Assembly (NCBI GenBank): GCA_041650795.1
Contig: JBAZKK010000001.1
Coordinates: 15,216-79,215 of the forward strand
Length of the DNA: 64,000 nt
Reading direction: 5' to 3'
Origin: JBAZKK01 sp041650795
Lineage (GTDB): Bacteria; Omnitrophota; Gorgyraeia; Gygaellales; Profunditerraquicolaceae
A model generated the notes under the pieces. The model was not told where the DNA came from, did not search any database, and saw only the letters and a program-made list of their open reading frames with translations. Below, one piece after another: positions 8,578 to 16,340 of this stretch. Both the position numbers and the translations under genes were made by a program. Every line of letters begins with the position of its first letter. The first letter of the stretch is position 1.

Positions 8578-9843
8578 ATGTACGAGAAGGCGATTTTGAA
8601 TAACGGCCTGCGCATAGTAGCGCATCCTATGACCGCGATGCAGTCGGTGGCACTGGGGATATGGATTAATGTCGGCGGCAGGTATGAGTCGCACGAATTC
8701 AAGGGGATCAGCCATTACCTTGAGCACCTCCTTTTTAAGGGGAGCAGCAAATATTGCTGCCGCAAGATTAAAGAATCCATAGAAGGGGTCGGCGGGGCAT
8801 TGAACGGATTTACCTCAGAGGAGCTTACATGTTACCTGGTTAAGATCCCAGCGCGCCACCTGGAGCTGGCCCTGGGTATATTGTCCGATATGGTAATCAA
8901 TCCTCTCTTGACTCAGGAGGATATAGACAAGGAGCGCAGCGTCATTATCGAAGAGATAAAGATGTATAAGGACCACCCGCAGAGCTACGTCCATGAGCTG
9001 CTGGATGAGCTGCTTTGGCCCGAGCAGCCGCTTGGGATGAGTATTGCCGGAACGACCGATTCGGTCAACAGGATCAACCGCAAGAACCTGGCATTATACC
9101 AGGGGCACCATTACACTCCCCTGAATATGGTGGTGAGCGCATGCGGCAGGTTGAATTACAGCCGTCTTAAGAAAAGGATAGAAAATATTTTCAGAGACAT
9201 TTCAGGCAGATCCCGCAACGTCTTCGTAGCAGCCGAAGAGAAGCAGCTTGAGCCGCAGTTTAAAATATTCTTCAAGGATACCGAACAGACGCACCTGGCT
9301 TTGGGGTTTCACGGTTTTATGCGCGATCACCCCTTAAGGCACGCCATGGCGATATTGCATATCATCTTAGGCGCAAATATGTCCAGCCGCCTTTTTAACG
9401 AGGTAAGAGAGAAAAGGGGATTGGCTTACGAGATAGGCACACAGGTTAAGCATTTTCAGGATACCGGTTCCTTCCTGGTGCATGCCGGGGTTGACAACAC
9501 TAAGACCACGGATGCCCTAACCGTGATATTAGGCGAATTGGCGAATATCAAGCGCAACCTGGCGGGGATTGACGAATTCAGGCGCGCCAAGGAGTTCTAT
9601 CTGGGGCAGTTAAGGTTGAGCCTGGAGGATACCATGGACCACATGCTTTGGATAGGGGAATCCAGCGCCACTTTGAATAAGACCTATTCGCTGGCAGCGG
9701 TTGTCGGGGAGATCGAGAAGCTCAAGCGCGATGATGTGCGCCGGGTTGCCCGCATGATATTCAGGGAAAGCAACTTTAACCTTGCCCTTATCGGACCGCT
9801 TGGCGGGGCAGAGGAGAGGATGTTGAAGGGATTGTCTCTATGA
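8578..9843 (+). CDS. M16 family zinc metallopeptidase (processing-peptidase-like)
   Basis: 421 residues with the inverted zinc motif HxxEH (His46, Glu49, His50) and the downstream E-R-x-VIxEEI segment that supplies the third zinc ligand. A second M16 half with the R-E-K-R-G-L-A-Y substrate-contact motif follows near residue 280. This is the small single-chain type related to PqqL/YmxG and mitochondrial processing peptidase beta. Its substrate is unknown. No signal peptide is visible, so it is probably cytosolic. It overlaps the next gene by 4 nt. Confidence 0.93.
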   Translation: MYEKAILNNGLRIVAHPMTAMQSVALGIWINVGGRYESHEFKGISHYLEHLLFKGSSKYCCRKIKESIEGVGGALNGFTSEELTCYLVKIPARHLELALGILSDMVINPLLTQEDIDKERSVIIEEIKMYKDHPQSYVHELLDELLWPEQPLGMSIAGTTDSVNRINRKNLALYQGHHYTPLNMVVSACGRLNYSRLKKRIENIFRDISGRSRNVFVAAEEKQLEPQFKIFFKDTEQTHLALGFHGFMRDHPLRHAMAILHIILGANMSSRLFNEVREKRGLAYEIGTQVKHFQDTGSFLVHAGVDNTKTTDALTVILGELANIKRNLAGIDEFRRAKEFYLGQLRLSLEDTMDHMLWIGESSATLNKTYSLAAVVGEIEKLKRDDVRRVARMIFRESNFNLALIGPLGGAEERMLKGLSL

Positions 9844-10862
9844 CGTTGGCGTCGCTTCCTTGGATACTTTTATTCCTTTTCTTTCTGGCAGTTTTTTCTT
9901 TCTTTTTTTCCGCTTCCGAAACCGCAATCATAGGTTTAAGCAAGATAAAACTACGCCATATGATTGCCAACGGGGTGAAGCGCGCCAGGACCGTCCAGGG
10001 GCTTCTTACCCGCCTGGATAAGTTTATCGCAGCTATCTTAATCGGCAATGACTTCGTCAATATCGCGATCTCGGCCATTGTTACCGCTATCACGGTAGAG
10101 GTATTCGGCTATCGGCTGGGGGTAATAATAGCAACATTTGTATCCAGCTTCTTTGTGCTTATCATGTGCGAGGTAACCCCTAAGATACTGGCGACCAAGC
10201 ACACCGAGAAGGTGGCGCTTTTCAGCGCCCCGCTAATGGCCATGTTTATCAGGGTTTTTAACCCCGTAATACTTATCTTTACTTTTATCAGCGGCGCTAT
10301 CCTGAAGGTATTCGGCTTAGGTTCTTCCAAGAGGTCGCCGCTTATTACCGAAGAAGAACTGCGCACTATGATCGAGGTCGGCAAGGAAGAGGGGGTTCTA
10401 AGCGACGAGGAGAGAAAGATGCTGCACCGTATTTTTGAATTCGGAGATACCAGGGTTGGCGAGGTAATGGTCCCGAAAGAAAAAATGGTGGCTATTAGCG
10501 TCAACAGCACGCCCGAGGCGCTTTTGAATATATTCGTAGAGCAGGGGCACGCCCGTCTGCCGGTATACAGCGAATCCCCTGATAATGTCATCGGCATTAT
10601 CTATGCCCACGACCTTCTTTATGTCCTGAGGGACAAGGGATTTTTCCTCTTGCAGGACCTCCTGCACCATCCTTATTGCGTGCCGCAGTCGATGCGGGTA
10701 AACGAGCTCCTGCGGAAGTTCCAGACCGATAATGTCCAGATCGCCATTGTGGTAGATGCCAATAAGAAAACCCTGGGGCTGGTTACCCTGGAGGATCTTA
10801 TCGAGGAAATAGTGGGCGAGATCGAGGAATCGCACCCCGCCCACCGTATAAATAAGCATTGA
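9840..10862 (+). CDS. DUF21/CBS-pair membrane protein (CorC/HlyC-CNNM family), short form
   Basis: 340 residues. The N-terminal DUF21 domain (about residues 5-175) has hydrophobic helices and the FFSASETAIIGLSK motif. It is followed by a CBS pair (about 195-325) with the VMVPKEKMVAI and LVTLEDLIEEIVGEI blocks. Members are linked to Mg2+/Co2+ homeostasis. The protein ends shortly after the second CBS and lacks the C-terminal CorC_HlyC domain of about 80-90 residues found in full-length relatives. The exact substrate is not deducible. Confidence 0.9.
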   Translation: MTLASLPWILLFLFFLAVFSFFFSASETAIIGLSKIKLRHMIANGVKRARTVQGLLTRLDKFIAAILIGNDFVNIAISAIVTAITVEVFGYRLGVIIATFVSSFFVLIMCEVTPKILATKHTEKVALFSAPLMAMFIRVFNPVILIFTFISGAILKVFGLGSSKRSPLITEEELRTMIEVGKEEGVLSDEERKMLHRIFEFGDTRVGEVMVPKEKMVAISVNSTPEALLNIFVEQGHARLPVYSESPDNVIGIIYAHDLLYVLRDKGFFLLQDLLHHPYCVPQSMRVNELLRKFQTDNVQIAIVVDANKKTLGLVTLEDLIEEIVGEIEESHPAHRINKH

Positions 10863-10886
10863 CCCCCTATTTTTTTATTGTATAAT
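10859..10886 (+). promoter_or_regulatory. Candidate sigma70 promoter upstream of the zinc-ribbon gene (distal)
   Basis: TTGACC (10859-10864), a 16-nt spacer and a perfect TATAAT (10881-10886). The -35 overlaps the stop codon of the preceding CBS-protein gene. It would start a transcript near 10893, about 90 nt before the 49-residue ORF at 10982. Confidence 0.6.
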
Positions 10887-10925
10887 ATCACTCTATGACG
10901 GCTGAGGTGGGAATCCGAAGAAGCG

Positions 10926-10954
10926 TTGACACGCCTCGCGGGGCGTGGTAAGAT
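10926..10954 (+). promoter_or_regulatory. Candidate sigma70 promoter with a palindrome in the spacer (proximal)
   Basis: TTGACA (10926-10931), a 17-nt spacer and TAAGAT (10949-10954). The predicted start is near 10961, just ahead of the Shine-Dalgarno. The spacer holds a 6-bp inverted repeat, CACGCC..GGCGTG, placed where a repressor could sit. Confidence 0.6.
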
Positions 10955-10981
10955 AAGAAAAATTGCAAAAAGGAGGATGCA

Positions 10982-11131
10982 ATGGCAGAAAAAGGATATT
11001 GCGTCAAATGCAAGAGCAAGAAAGACATGAAGGACGAGCAGAAGGTCACCATGAAAAACGGGCGGCTTGCAGTCAAGGGTAAGTGTCCGGATTGCGGAAC
11101 CGGTATGTATAAGATCTTAGGCAAAAAATAG
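10982..11131 (+). CDS. Small DUF5679-like zinc-ribbon protein, 49 residues
   Basis: ATG 10982 with AAAGGAGG a few bases upstream opens a 49-residue frame ending TAG 11129-11131. The protein has two CxxC pairs (Cys7/Cys10 and Cys35/Cys38) around a lysine-rich middle with a VTMKNG segment, like the tiny DUF5679 family as I recall it. It is probably a zinc ribbon with nucleic-acid or protein-binding potential; the function is unknown. It is easily missed because of its size, but it has its own promoter(s) and a strong ribosome site. Confidence 0.85.
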   Translation: MAEKGYCVKCKSKKDMKDEQKVTMKNGRLAVKGKCPDCGTGMYKILGKK

Positions 11132-11179
11132 CCAGCCGTTTAAGAAGACGGGCCGTTGCTTTAATAGAATTTAAAACAT

Positions 11180-11224
11180 ATGCCGGAGGAGGGGCTTCTC
11201 GTAAAAAGGCCCAGCCTCCGGCAT
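11180..11224 (+). other. Strong intergenic hairpin without T-run
   Basis: ATGCCGGAGG (11180-11189) pairs perfectly over 10 bp with CCTCCGGCAT (11215-11224), and an inner GGGC/GCCC adds four pairs. No T-run follows, so it is not a classical intrinsic terminator. It may be a processing or stability structure or a weak terminator at the end of the zinc-ribbon transcript, about 40 nt ahead of the rsfS reading frame. Confidence 0.6.
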
Positions 11225-11265
11225 CATTGAATAACGGCAGCTAAGTTAAAGACGGGAGAGAAACG

Positions 11266-11625
11266 ATAGATACCAAGAAAATAGCTTTACGTATTGCGGC
11301 AATCGCAAGGGGAATGAAGGCACAGAAGATAACGGTGCTGGATATGCGCGCGGTTTCGAGTTTCTGTGATTATTTCGTGATAGCTAGCGCAACCTCGCTT
11401 AGGCAGGTAAACGCGTTATCCCGCGCCATCGAGGAAGAGATGTCCAAGGAGCATTGTAAGCCACTTTCGAAGGCCTTGCCTAACGATGAGTCCGGATGGG
11501 TGGCATTGGATTATTCCGGGGTCGTCGCGCACATATTTTATAAGCCTTTGAGAGAATTTTATTGTCTGGAACGCCTCTGGTCCGATGCCAAGAAGGTAAG
11601 GGTCCCCAGAAAGGCAGCATATTAA
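11266..11625 (+). CDS. rsfS: Ribosomal silencing factor RsfS (DUF143), apparent ATA start
   Basis: The protein binds L14 and blocks subunit joining; the DYFVIASA core and the GWVALDYSGVVAHIF block are diagnostic. The first ordinary start, ATG 11314, gives 103 residues but loses the first helix. The frame stays open upstream to TAA 11242 and encodes IDTKKIALRIAAIARG, which aligns with the normal family N-terminus. That stretch contains no ATG, GTG or TTG. ATA 11266 is 7 nt after GGGAG (11254-11258), whereas the purine run before ATG 11314 is only about 1 nt away. I place the start at ATA 11266 (119 residues). ACG 11263 or ATT 11293 are alternatives. Confidence 0.8.
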   Translation: MDTKKIALRIAAIARGMKAQKITVLDMRAVSSFCDYFVIASATSLRQVNALSRAIEEEMSKEHCKPLSKALPNDESGWVALDYSGVVAHIFYKPLREFYCLERLWSDAKKVRVPRKAAY

Positions 11626-11673
11626 GTTTATATTTACTTCGAGTCCCGCATTAACGTCACCCCGCAACCAGCG

Positions 11674-13323
11674 ATGAAAGAGAAAATCAGCGCCTCGTTA
11701 CTAAGATTAATAGTGGAATCCTTAAGCGACGTGCCGGAGGCAACAGGCGCCTTGGTTGGGTTAAAAGAAGAACTGTATCTGGAACTCCCCAAGGACAGCC
11801 GCTTCGGGGACCTGGCTACCAATATTGCCTTAAGGCTTGCCAAACCCCTTAAGAGGTCGCCCCCCGAATTGGCCCAGGACCTCGCGGAGAAAATTAAAAT
11901 CCGGCTGCAAAAATCAAATCTCGGTTTATACGTTAAGGAGGTAAAGGCAGCAGGAGGCTTTGTTAATTTTTCCCTCCGGGAGGAGTATTTTTATAAGCAC
12001 CTCTTAGGCGTCGTCAGAAACGGAAAGGGCGCCTTAAGGATGGATTTCGGATGCGGCAGGAAGGTACTCCTGGAATTTGTAAGCGCCAATCCCACCGGGC
12101 CGCTCTCCGTAGCGCACGCCCGCCAGGCAGCGGTAGGGGATGCCTTGGCAAGGGTCCTGTTTTTTTTAGGATTTAAGGTCAGGAAGGAATACTATCTTAA
12201 CGATGAAGGCAACCAGATTGATATCCTGGGCCGTTCCGTGGAATTAAGGCTCAGGGAATTGGAGGGCAAAGAGGTAGATTTCCCCGATGACCATTATCAG
12301 GGCGACTATATATACGAGATTGCCAGGACCATCAAGGATAAGGGGCGCCGGGTCGGAGATTTCAAACTTTATGCCGTAGGCCATATCCTTAAGGTCATCA
12401 GGGAAGAGCTGCGCGATTTTGGAGTGCACTTTGATTGTTGGTATAGCCAGAAATCGCTGCGCAAAAGCGGAAGGATTAAAAAAACCTTGCATCTCCTGGA
12501 GCGCCGGGGGCTGCTTTATCGCCAGGAGGGCGCTCTCTGGTTTAAGTCCACTCAATTCGGCGACGATAAGGACCGGGTAGTGGTAAAGAGCGACGGTTCC
12601 TATACTTATCTGGCCCCGGACATCGCCTATCACCGCGAAAAGTACCGCCGGGGCTTTATGTGGCTCATTAATCTTTGGGGGCCCGACCACCACGGTTACA
12701 TCAACCGCCTTAAGGCCGCAGTGCAGGCGCTGGGAGAGAAAGCGGATTCCCTCTCCGTAATCATAGTGCAATTAGCTACGATATTCAGGGCCGGCCAGCA
12801 GGTGCTGATGTCTACTAGGCGCGGCCAGTATATCACCATGAGGGAGGTATTAGACGAGGTCGGCAGGGATGCCGCGCGTTTCTTTTTCGTGATGCGCCGC
12901 ACTGACAGCCATCTGGATTTCGACCTTGAGATTGCCAAGAAGAAAAATAGCGATAACCCCGTTTATTACGTTCAATATGCGCATGCCCGTATCTGTAGCA
13001 TATTGGCAAACAGCCCGGCAGGACGCTCGGCTAAGGAAGCGGATTTCTCCCTGCTTAAAGAAGCCGAAGAGCTTGCCTTAATCAGAAAACTCTGGGAATT
13101 ATCCTACGTCTTGGAGGTCTGCCTCAAGACCGCCGATCCTTACATGCTTACAGTTTACCTGCAGGAATTAGCCGAGACCTTCCATAAATTTTACGACCGC
13201 CATCGCGTCTTGGGGCAGGGCAAGGAACTCACCAGCGCAAGGCTTGCCCTGATAAGCGCGACGCGCACCGTGATAGCCACGGGGTTGGACCTGTTGGGTA
13301 TCTCGGCTCCGGAAAAGATGTGA
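11674..13323 (+). CDS. argS: Arginyl-tRNA synthetase
   Basis: 549 residues, class I synthetase of normal length. It has the N-terminal additional domain (about 1-105), the HIGH-type motif in the SANPTGPLSVAHARQ region, and the degenerate KMSKS loop typical of ArgS (LMSTRRGQYIT), followed by the DALR anticodon-binding domain with YVQYAHARI. It attaches Arg to tRNA-Arg. No clear Shine-Dalgarno precedes ATG 11674. The stop codon overlaps the recJ start (TGATG). Confidence 0.96.
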   Translation: MKEKISASLLRLIVESLSDVPEATGALVGLKEELYLELPKDSRFGDLATNIALRLAKPLKRSPPELAQDLAEKIKIRLQKSNLGLYVKEVKAAGGFVNFSLREEYFYKHLLGVVRNGKGALRMDFGCGRKVLLEFVSANPTGPLSVAHARQAAVGDALARVLFFLGFKVRKEYYLNDEGNQIDILGRSVELRLRELEGKEVDFPDDHYQGDYIYEIARTIKDKGRRVGDFKLYAVGHILKVIREELRDFGVHFDCWYSQKSLRKSGRIKKTLHLLERRGLLYRQEGALWFKSTQFGDDKDRVVVKSDGSYTYLAPDIAYHREKYRRGFMWLINLWGPDHHGYINRLKAAVQALGEKADSLSVIIVQLATIFRAGQQVLMSTRRGQYITMREVLDEVGRDAARFFFVMRRTDSHLDFDLEIAKKKNSDNPVYYVQYAHARICSILANSPAGRSAKEADFSLLKEAEELALIRKLWELSYVLEVCLKTADPYMLTVYLQELAETFHKFYDRHRVLGQGKELTSARLALISATRTVIATGLDLLGISAPEKM

Positions 13324-15014
13324 TGAGTGCGCATAAGATCCTCAAGATTGCCTCGCCCGAACCGTCCATTCAGGACAAGCTCAGCAGTAACTTAGGGATA
13401 TCAAGGGTATTTTCACAGGTTCTGATTAACCGCGGGATCAGGGATGCCGGGGAAGCAAGGAGGTTCCTGGAAGCCGATGCGAGAGGGCTTCTGGATCCCT
13501 ATTCCTTTGGAGATATGCACAAAGCCATAGCCATTATCAGAAAGGCGATTGCCGATAAAGAAAAGGTAATGGTCTTCGGCGACTATGACGTTGACGGCAT
13601 CACCGCCATAGCAATACTAAAGATTACCCTTCAGCGCCTTGGCGCGGATGCGCTGCATTACATACCCCACCGCATAAAAGAAGGGTATGGTTTAACCAAG
13701 AGTATCCTGAGCCTAGCGCAGGAGCTGGGCGTCGGCGTCCTTATTACGGTAGATTGCGGCATCAACAGCCCCCGGGAAGTAGAGGCACTGGAGCGCAGCA
13801 ATATCAGGGTGATTTTAACAGACCATCATGAGTTCGTCTCTTCCGGAGAGCTTCCGCCTGCCTCGGCGGTTATTAACCCCAAGGTTAAAGGGGAGACTTA
13901 TCCATATCGCGACCTGGCAGGGGTGGGGGTTGCCTATAAATTATGCCAGGCCCTTACCGGCGGGGATTTAGGCGATTGCCTTGATATCGTAGCGCTGGGG
14001 ACTGTCGCGGATGTCGTGCCTCTTACCGGAGAGAACCGTATTCTGGTGAAGGAAGGTCTTAAACGCATCAGTGATACCGTAAACATCGGCCTTGAGGCCC
14101 TGATGGAATCCAGCGGCATCAAGGGTAAGAATATCAGCCCCACCTTTCTTAGTTATATCTTAGGTCCGCGTATCAATGCCAGCGGAAGGATGGACAGCGC
14201 CGAGACAGCGCTGGAGCTTCTTTTAAGCAGGGACAAAAATAGGGCAGCAGAACTAGCTTCTTTGCTGGAAGGGTATAACCGTCAGCGCCAGAAGGTGGAG
14301 AGCAATATACTTGAGGAGGCCCAGGCGATTATAGACAGGGAGGTAAACTTTAAGGAGCATAAGATTATCGTTATCGCCAAAGAGGACTGGCATCAGGGCG
14401 TGCTCGGAATCGTAGCCTCGAAGCTTGCCGACCGTTTTTACCGGCCGACCATACTGATATCTTTGAGCAAAGAGCTCTGCAAGGGCTCGGGACGCTCCAT
14501 CAAGAATTTTCATCTTTTTGATGCCCTGGCGGGTTGCAGAAAATACCTGGATTCTTTCGGGGGCCACAGCCATGCGGTAGGCCTGTTGATTCCGAGAGGC
14601 AACATCGCGGATTTTAAGCGCAGCATCAACCGCCTGGCGCAGGAGAAATTGTTATTACAGGATCTCCTGCCGACTATCGAGGTTGATATGGAACTGGGAT
14701 TTTACGATTTAAGCGAAGGGCTGGCCGATGAGCTTAGGTTACTGGAGCCGCTGGGCGCCGCAAACCCCGAGGCCCTATTTTACACCCGCAACCTCACCCT
14801 CAAGAATACGCCGCAATCCCTGGGCAGGGATACCTTGAAATTCTGGGTTACCGACGGCAATATTACCTATCAGGCTATAGGTTTCGGTATGGCCAGTCTA
14901 TGCGGGGAACTTAACCGGGCGTCAGCTTTTGATTTGATTTATACTCCGAGGATTGATACCTGGCAGGGGGAAAGCTCTTTTATCCTGGAAGTTGAGGATA
15001 TCTTCTTTAAGTAA
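13323..15014 (+). CDS. recJ: Single-stranded-DNA-specific exonuclease RecJ
   Basis: 563 residues. Motifs of the DHH phosphoesterase core are present: VFGDYDVDG, the DHH triad at residues 167-169, the second-domain GGHSHAVGL (DHHA1), and a C-terminal OB-fold region. It degrades ssDNA 5'->3' in recombination and mismatch repair. ATG 13323 overlaps the argS stop by 1 nt. A GTG directly before it (13320) would add one residue. Confidence 0.95.
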   Translation: MSAHKILKIASPEPSIQDKLSSNLGISRVFSQVLINRGIRDAGEARRFLEADARGLLDPYSFGDMHKAIAIIRKAIADKEKVMVFGDYDVDGITAIAILKITLQRLGADALHYIPHRIKEGYGLTKSILSLAQELGVGVLITVDCGINSPREVEALERSNIRVILTDHHEFVSSGELPPASAVINPKVKGETYPYRDLAGVGVAYKLCQALTGGDLGDCLDIVALGTVADVVPLTGENRILVKEGLKRISDTVNIGLEALMESSGIKGKNISPTFLSYILGPRINASGRMDSAETALELLLSRDKNRAAELASLLEGYNRQRQKVESNILEEAQAIIDREVNFKEHKIIVIAKEDWHQGVLGIVASKLADRFYRPTILISLSKELCKGSGRSIKNFHLFDALAGCRKYLDSFGGHSHAVGLLIPRGNIADFKRSINRLAQEKLLLQDLLPTIEVDMELGFYDLSEGLADELRLLEPLGAANPEALFYTRNLTLKNTPQSLGRDTLKFWVTDGNITYQAIGFGMASLCGELNRASAFDLIYTPRIDTWQGESSFILEVEDIFFK

Positions 15015-15026
15015 GAGGCCCGTTCT

Positions 15027-15254
15027 TTAGACCCTTACCACCTCGCCTTTTTTGATGCATTTAGCGCAGACATAGACTCGCCGTGGTTTATTATCGAGCA
15101 ATATCCGCATCTTCTGCAGGTTAGGCAGGAAGAGACGCTTGGTGCTGCGCACTATTTTGCTTCCGGTGCCGCCCTTGCTTTTGGCCAGGCCTTTACGCAC
15201 TACACTCTTGCCTAGAAGAGGGTCCTTGCCGCAGATGGCGCAAATCTTAAGCAT
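15027..15254 (-). CDS. rpmB: 50S ribosomal protein L28
   Basis: 75 residues with CAICGK near the N-terminus and YVCAKCIKKG near the C-terminus, giving two CxxC pairs for a zinc-binding L28, and the KRLFLPNLQ segment between them. On the - strand a GAGG lies about 8 nt before the ATG, and a very good promoter lies upstream (15322-15295). It converges with recJ; the two stops are 12 nt apart with no obvious terminator hairpin. Confidence 0.95.
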   Translation of the reverse strand: MLKICAICGKDPLLGKSVVRKGLAKSKGGTGSKIVRSTKRLFLPNLQKMRILLDNKPRRVYVCAKCIKKGEVVRV

Positions 15255-15294
15255 ATTTATTTACCTCACGCAGATTTTATCTATTAAGGATTAG

Positions 15295-15322
15295 AGTATA
15301 CTTGAAAATCTCCCCTTGTCAA
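15295..15322 (-). promoter_or_regulatory. rpmB promoter, overlapping a divergent promoter
   Basis: Read on the - strand: TTGACA (15322-15317), a 16-nt spacer and TATACT (15300-15295). The predicted start is about 35 nt before the rpmB ATG. It lies almost entirely inside the + strand promoter at 15302-15330. Confidence 0.75.
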
Positions 15323-15330
15323 GCTAAAAT
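15302..15330 (+). promoter_or_regulatory. Candidate promoter for the small radical SAM gene
   Basis: TTGAAA (15302-15307), a 17-nt spacer and TAAAAT (15325-15330). The start is predicted near 15337, leaving a short leader with no Shine-Dalgarno before ATG 15353. It faces the rpmB promoter on the same bases, so the two should exclude each other. Confidence 0.5.
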
Positions 15331-15352
15331 AAATAGAGCAAATTGAACGATA

Positions 15353-16330
15353 ATGAATATAACTATAACTACTTATTGTAATTTGAAGTGCCCCTATTGT
15401 TTTGCCGCGGACTTATGGAAGGCATCTGGTAGCAGGAAATGCGATAGGGAAATAAGCCAGAGGAATTTGAGCAAGGTCATAAAATTCATGAAAAAATCAG
15501 GTCATGGTACTTTCCGTATCTTTGGCGGAGAGCCTACCTTGCACAGCAGGTTCGAAGAGGTCTATAACACAATTTCAAAAAATAACTTTTCTACCGTGAT
15601 TTTCTCAAACGGAGTTATACCCCGTCAGAGGATTGAATTCCTGAAGGCGCAACCTAATCTGCGACAAATCGTTGTTAATACGCAGCACCCCAGTGATTAT
15701 AGGCCCTACCAATATGAACAATTTAAATTCAGTCTATTGCGTTTAGGCAGCCTCATAACCTTAGGATTCGTCGTTTACAAGACCAACTTTGATAGTACCT
15801 TTATTGTCGATTTGATAGAAAGATACGGTCTGAATAGAAAGGTTAAGGTATCCATAGCAGCGCCTCTGTGCGGGGGCAAGAATAGTTACATTGAACTCAA
15901 AGACCATAAAAAGGTAATCAAAAGATTGGTCAGACAGTCCAGCGTATTCAAGCGGCATGGTATCAGATGGTATCCCGATACTACGTTTATGTGGTGCCTG
16001 TTTACGCAGGGACAATTAGCTGAATTATACGATAATGTGAGATTCAGCCCCATTAACTTGTGCACCCCCGTATTAGAGGTGGCCCCGAACCTGAGCGTCT
16101 ATCGCTGTTATGGTGCGGCAAGCCTGAGTAACCCAAAACTAAAAATAACGGACTTCGGAAACGAAAAAGAGGCTTTCGGGTATTTCGCCAGAAAGGAAGC
16201 CCCTTTTAAGACGCTTGGAGTTTTTGCGAAATGTTTCAGATGCGATATGCGGGGACAAGCCTGCGGGGCAGGATGTATAGTGCACATATTGCAGTCCCTG
16301 CCTAAAAAGGATTACGGCTACATTTATTAG
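15353..16330 (+). CDS. Radical SAM protein with C-terminal Cys cluster
   Basis: 325 residues. The radical SAM CxxxCxxC motif is at Cys9, Cys13 and Cys16 (CNLKCPYC), followed by a GGEP-type SAM-contact motif near residue 62 (FGGEPTLH). The C-terminal third carries further cysteines, including a CFRCDMRGQACGAGC run that could bind an auxiliary Fe-S cluster in SPASM/twitch style. The substrate is unknown. It resembles peptide- or small-molecule-modifying radical SAM enzymes and is more A/T-rich than its neighbours. It may belong functionally to the accessory island starting at 19252, from which it is separated only by the helicase gene. Confidence 0.8.
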   Translation: MNITITTYCNLKCPYCFAADLWKASGSRKCDREISQRNLSKVIKFMKKSGHGTFRIFGGEPTLHSRFEEVYNTISKNNFSTVIFSNGVIPRQRIEFLKAQPNLRQIVVNTQHPSDYRPYQYEQFKFSLLRLGSLITLGFVVYKTNFDSTFIVDLIERYGLNRKVKVSIAAPLCGGKNSYIELKDHKKVIKRLVRQSSVFKRHGIRWYPDTTFMWCLFTQGQLAELYDNVRFSPINLCTPVLEVAPNLSVYRCYGAASLSNPKLKITDFGNEKEAFGYFARKEAPFKTLGVFAKCFRCDMRGQACGAGCIVHILQSLPKKDYGYIY

Positions 16331-16340
16331 CAATAATAAG

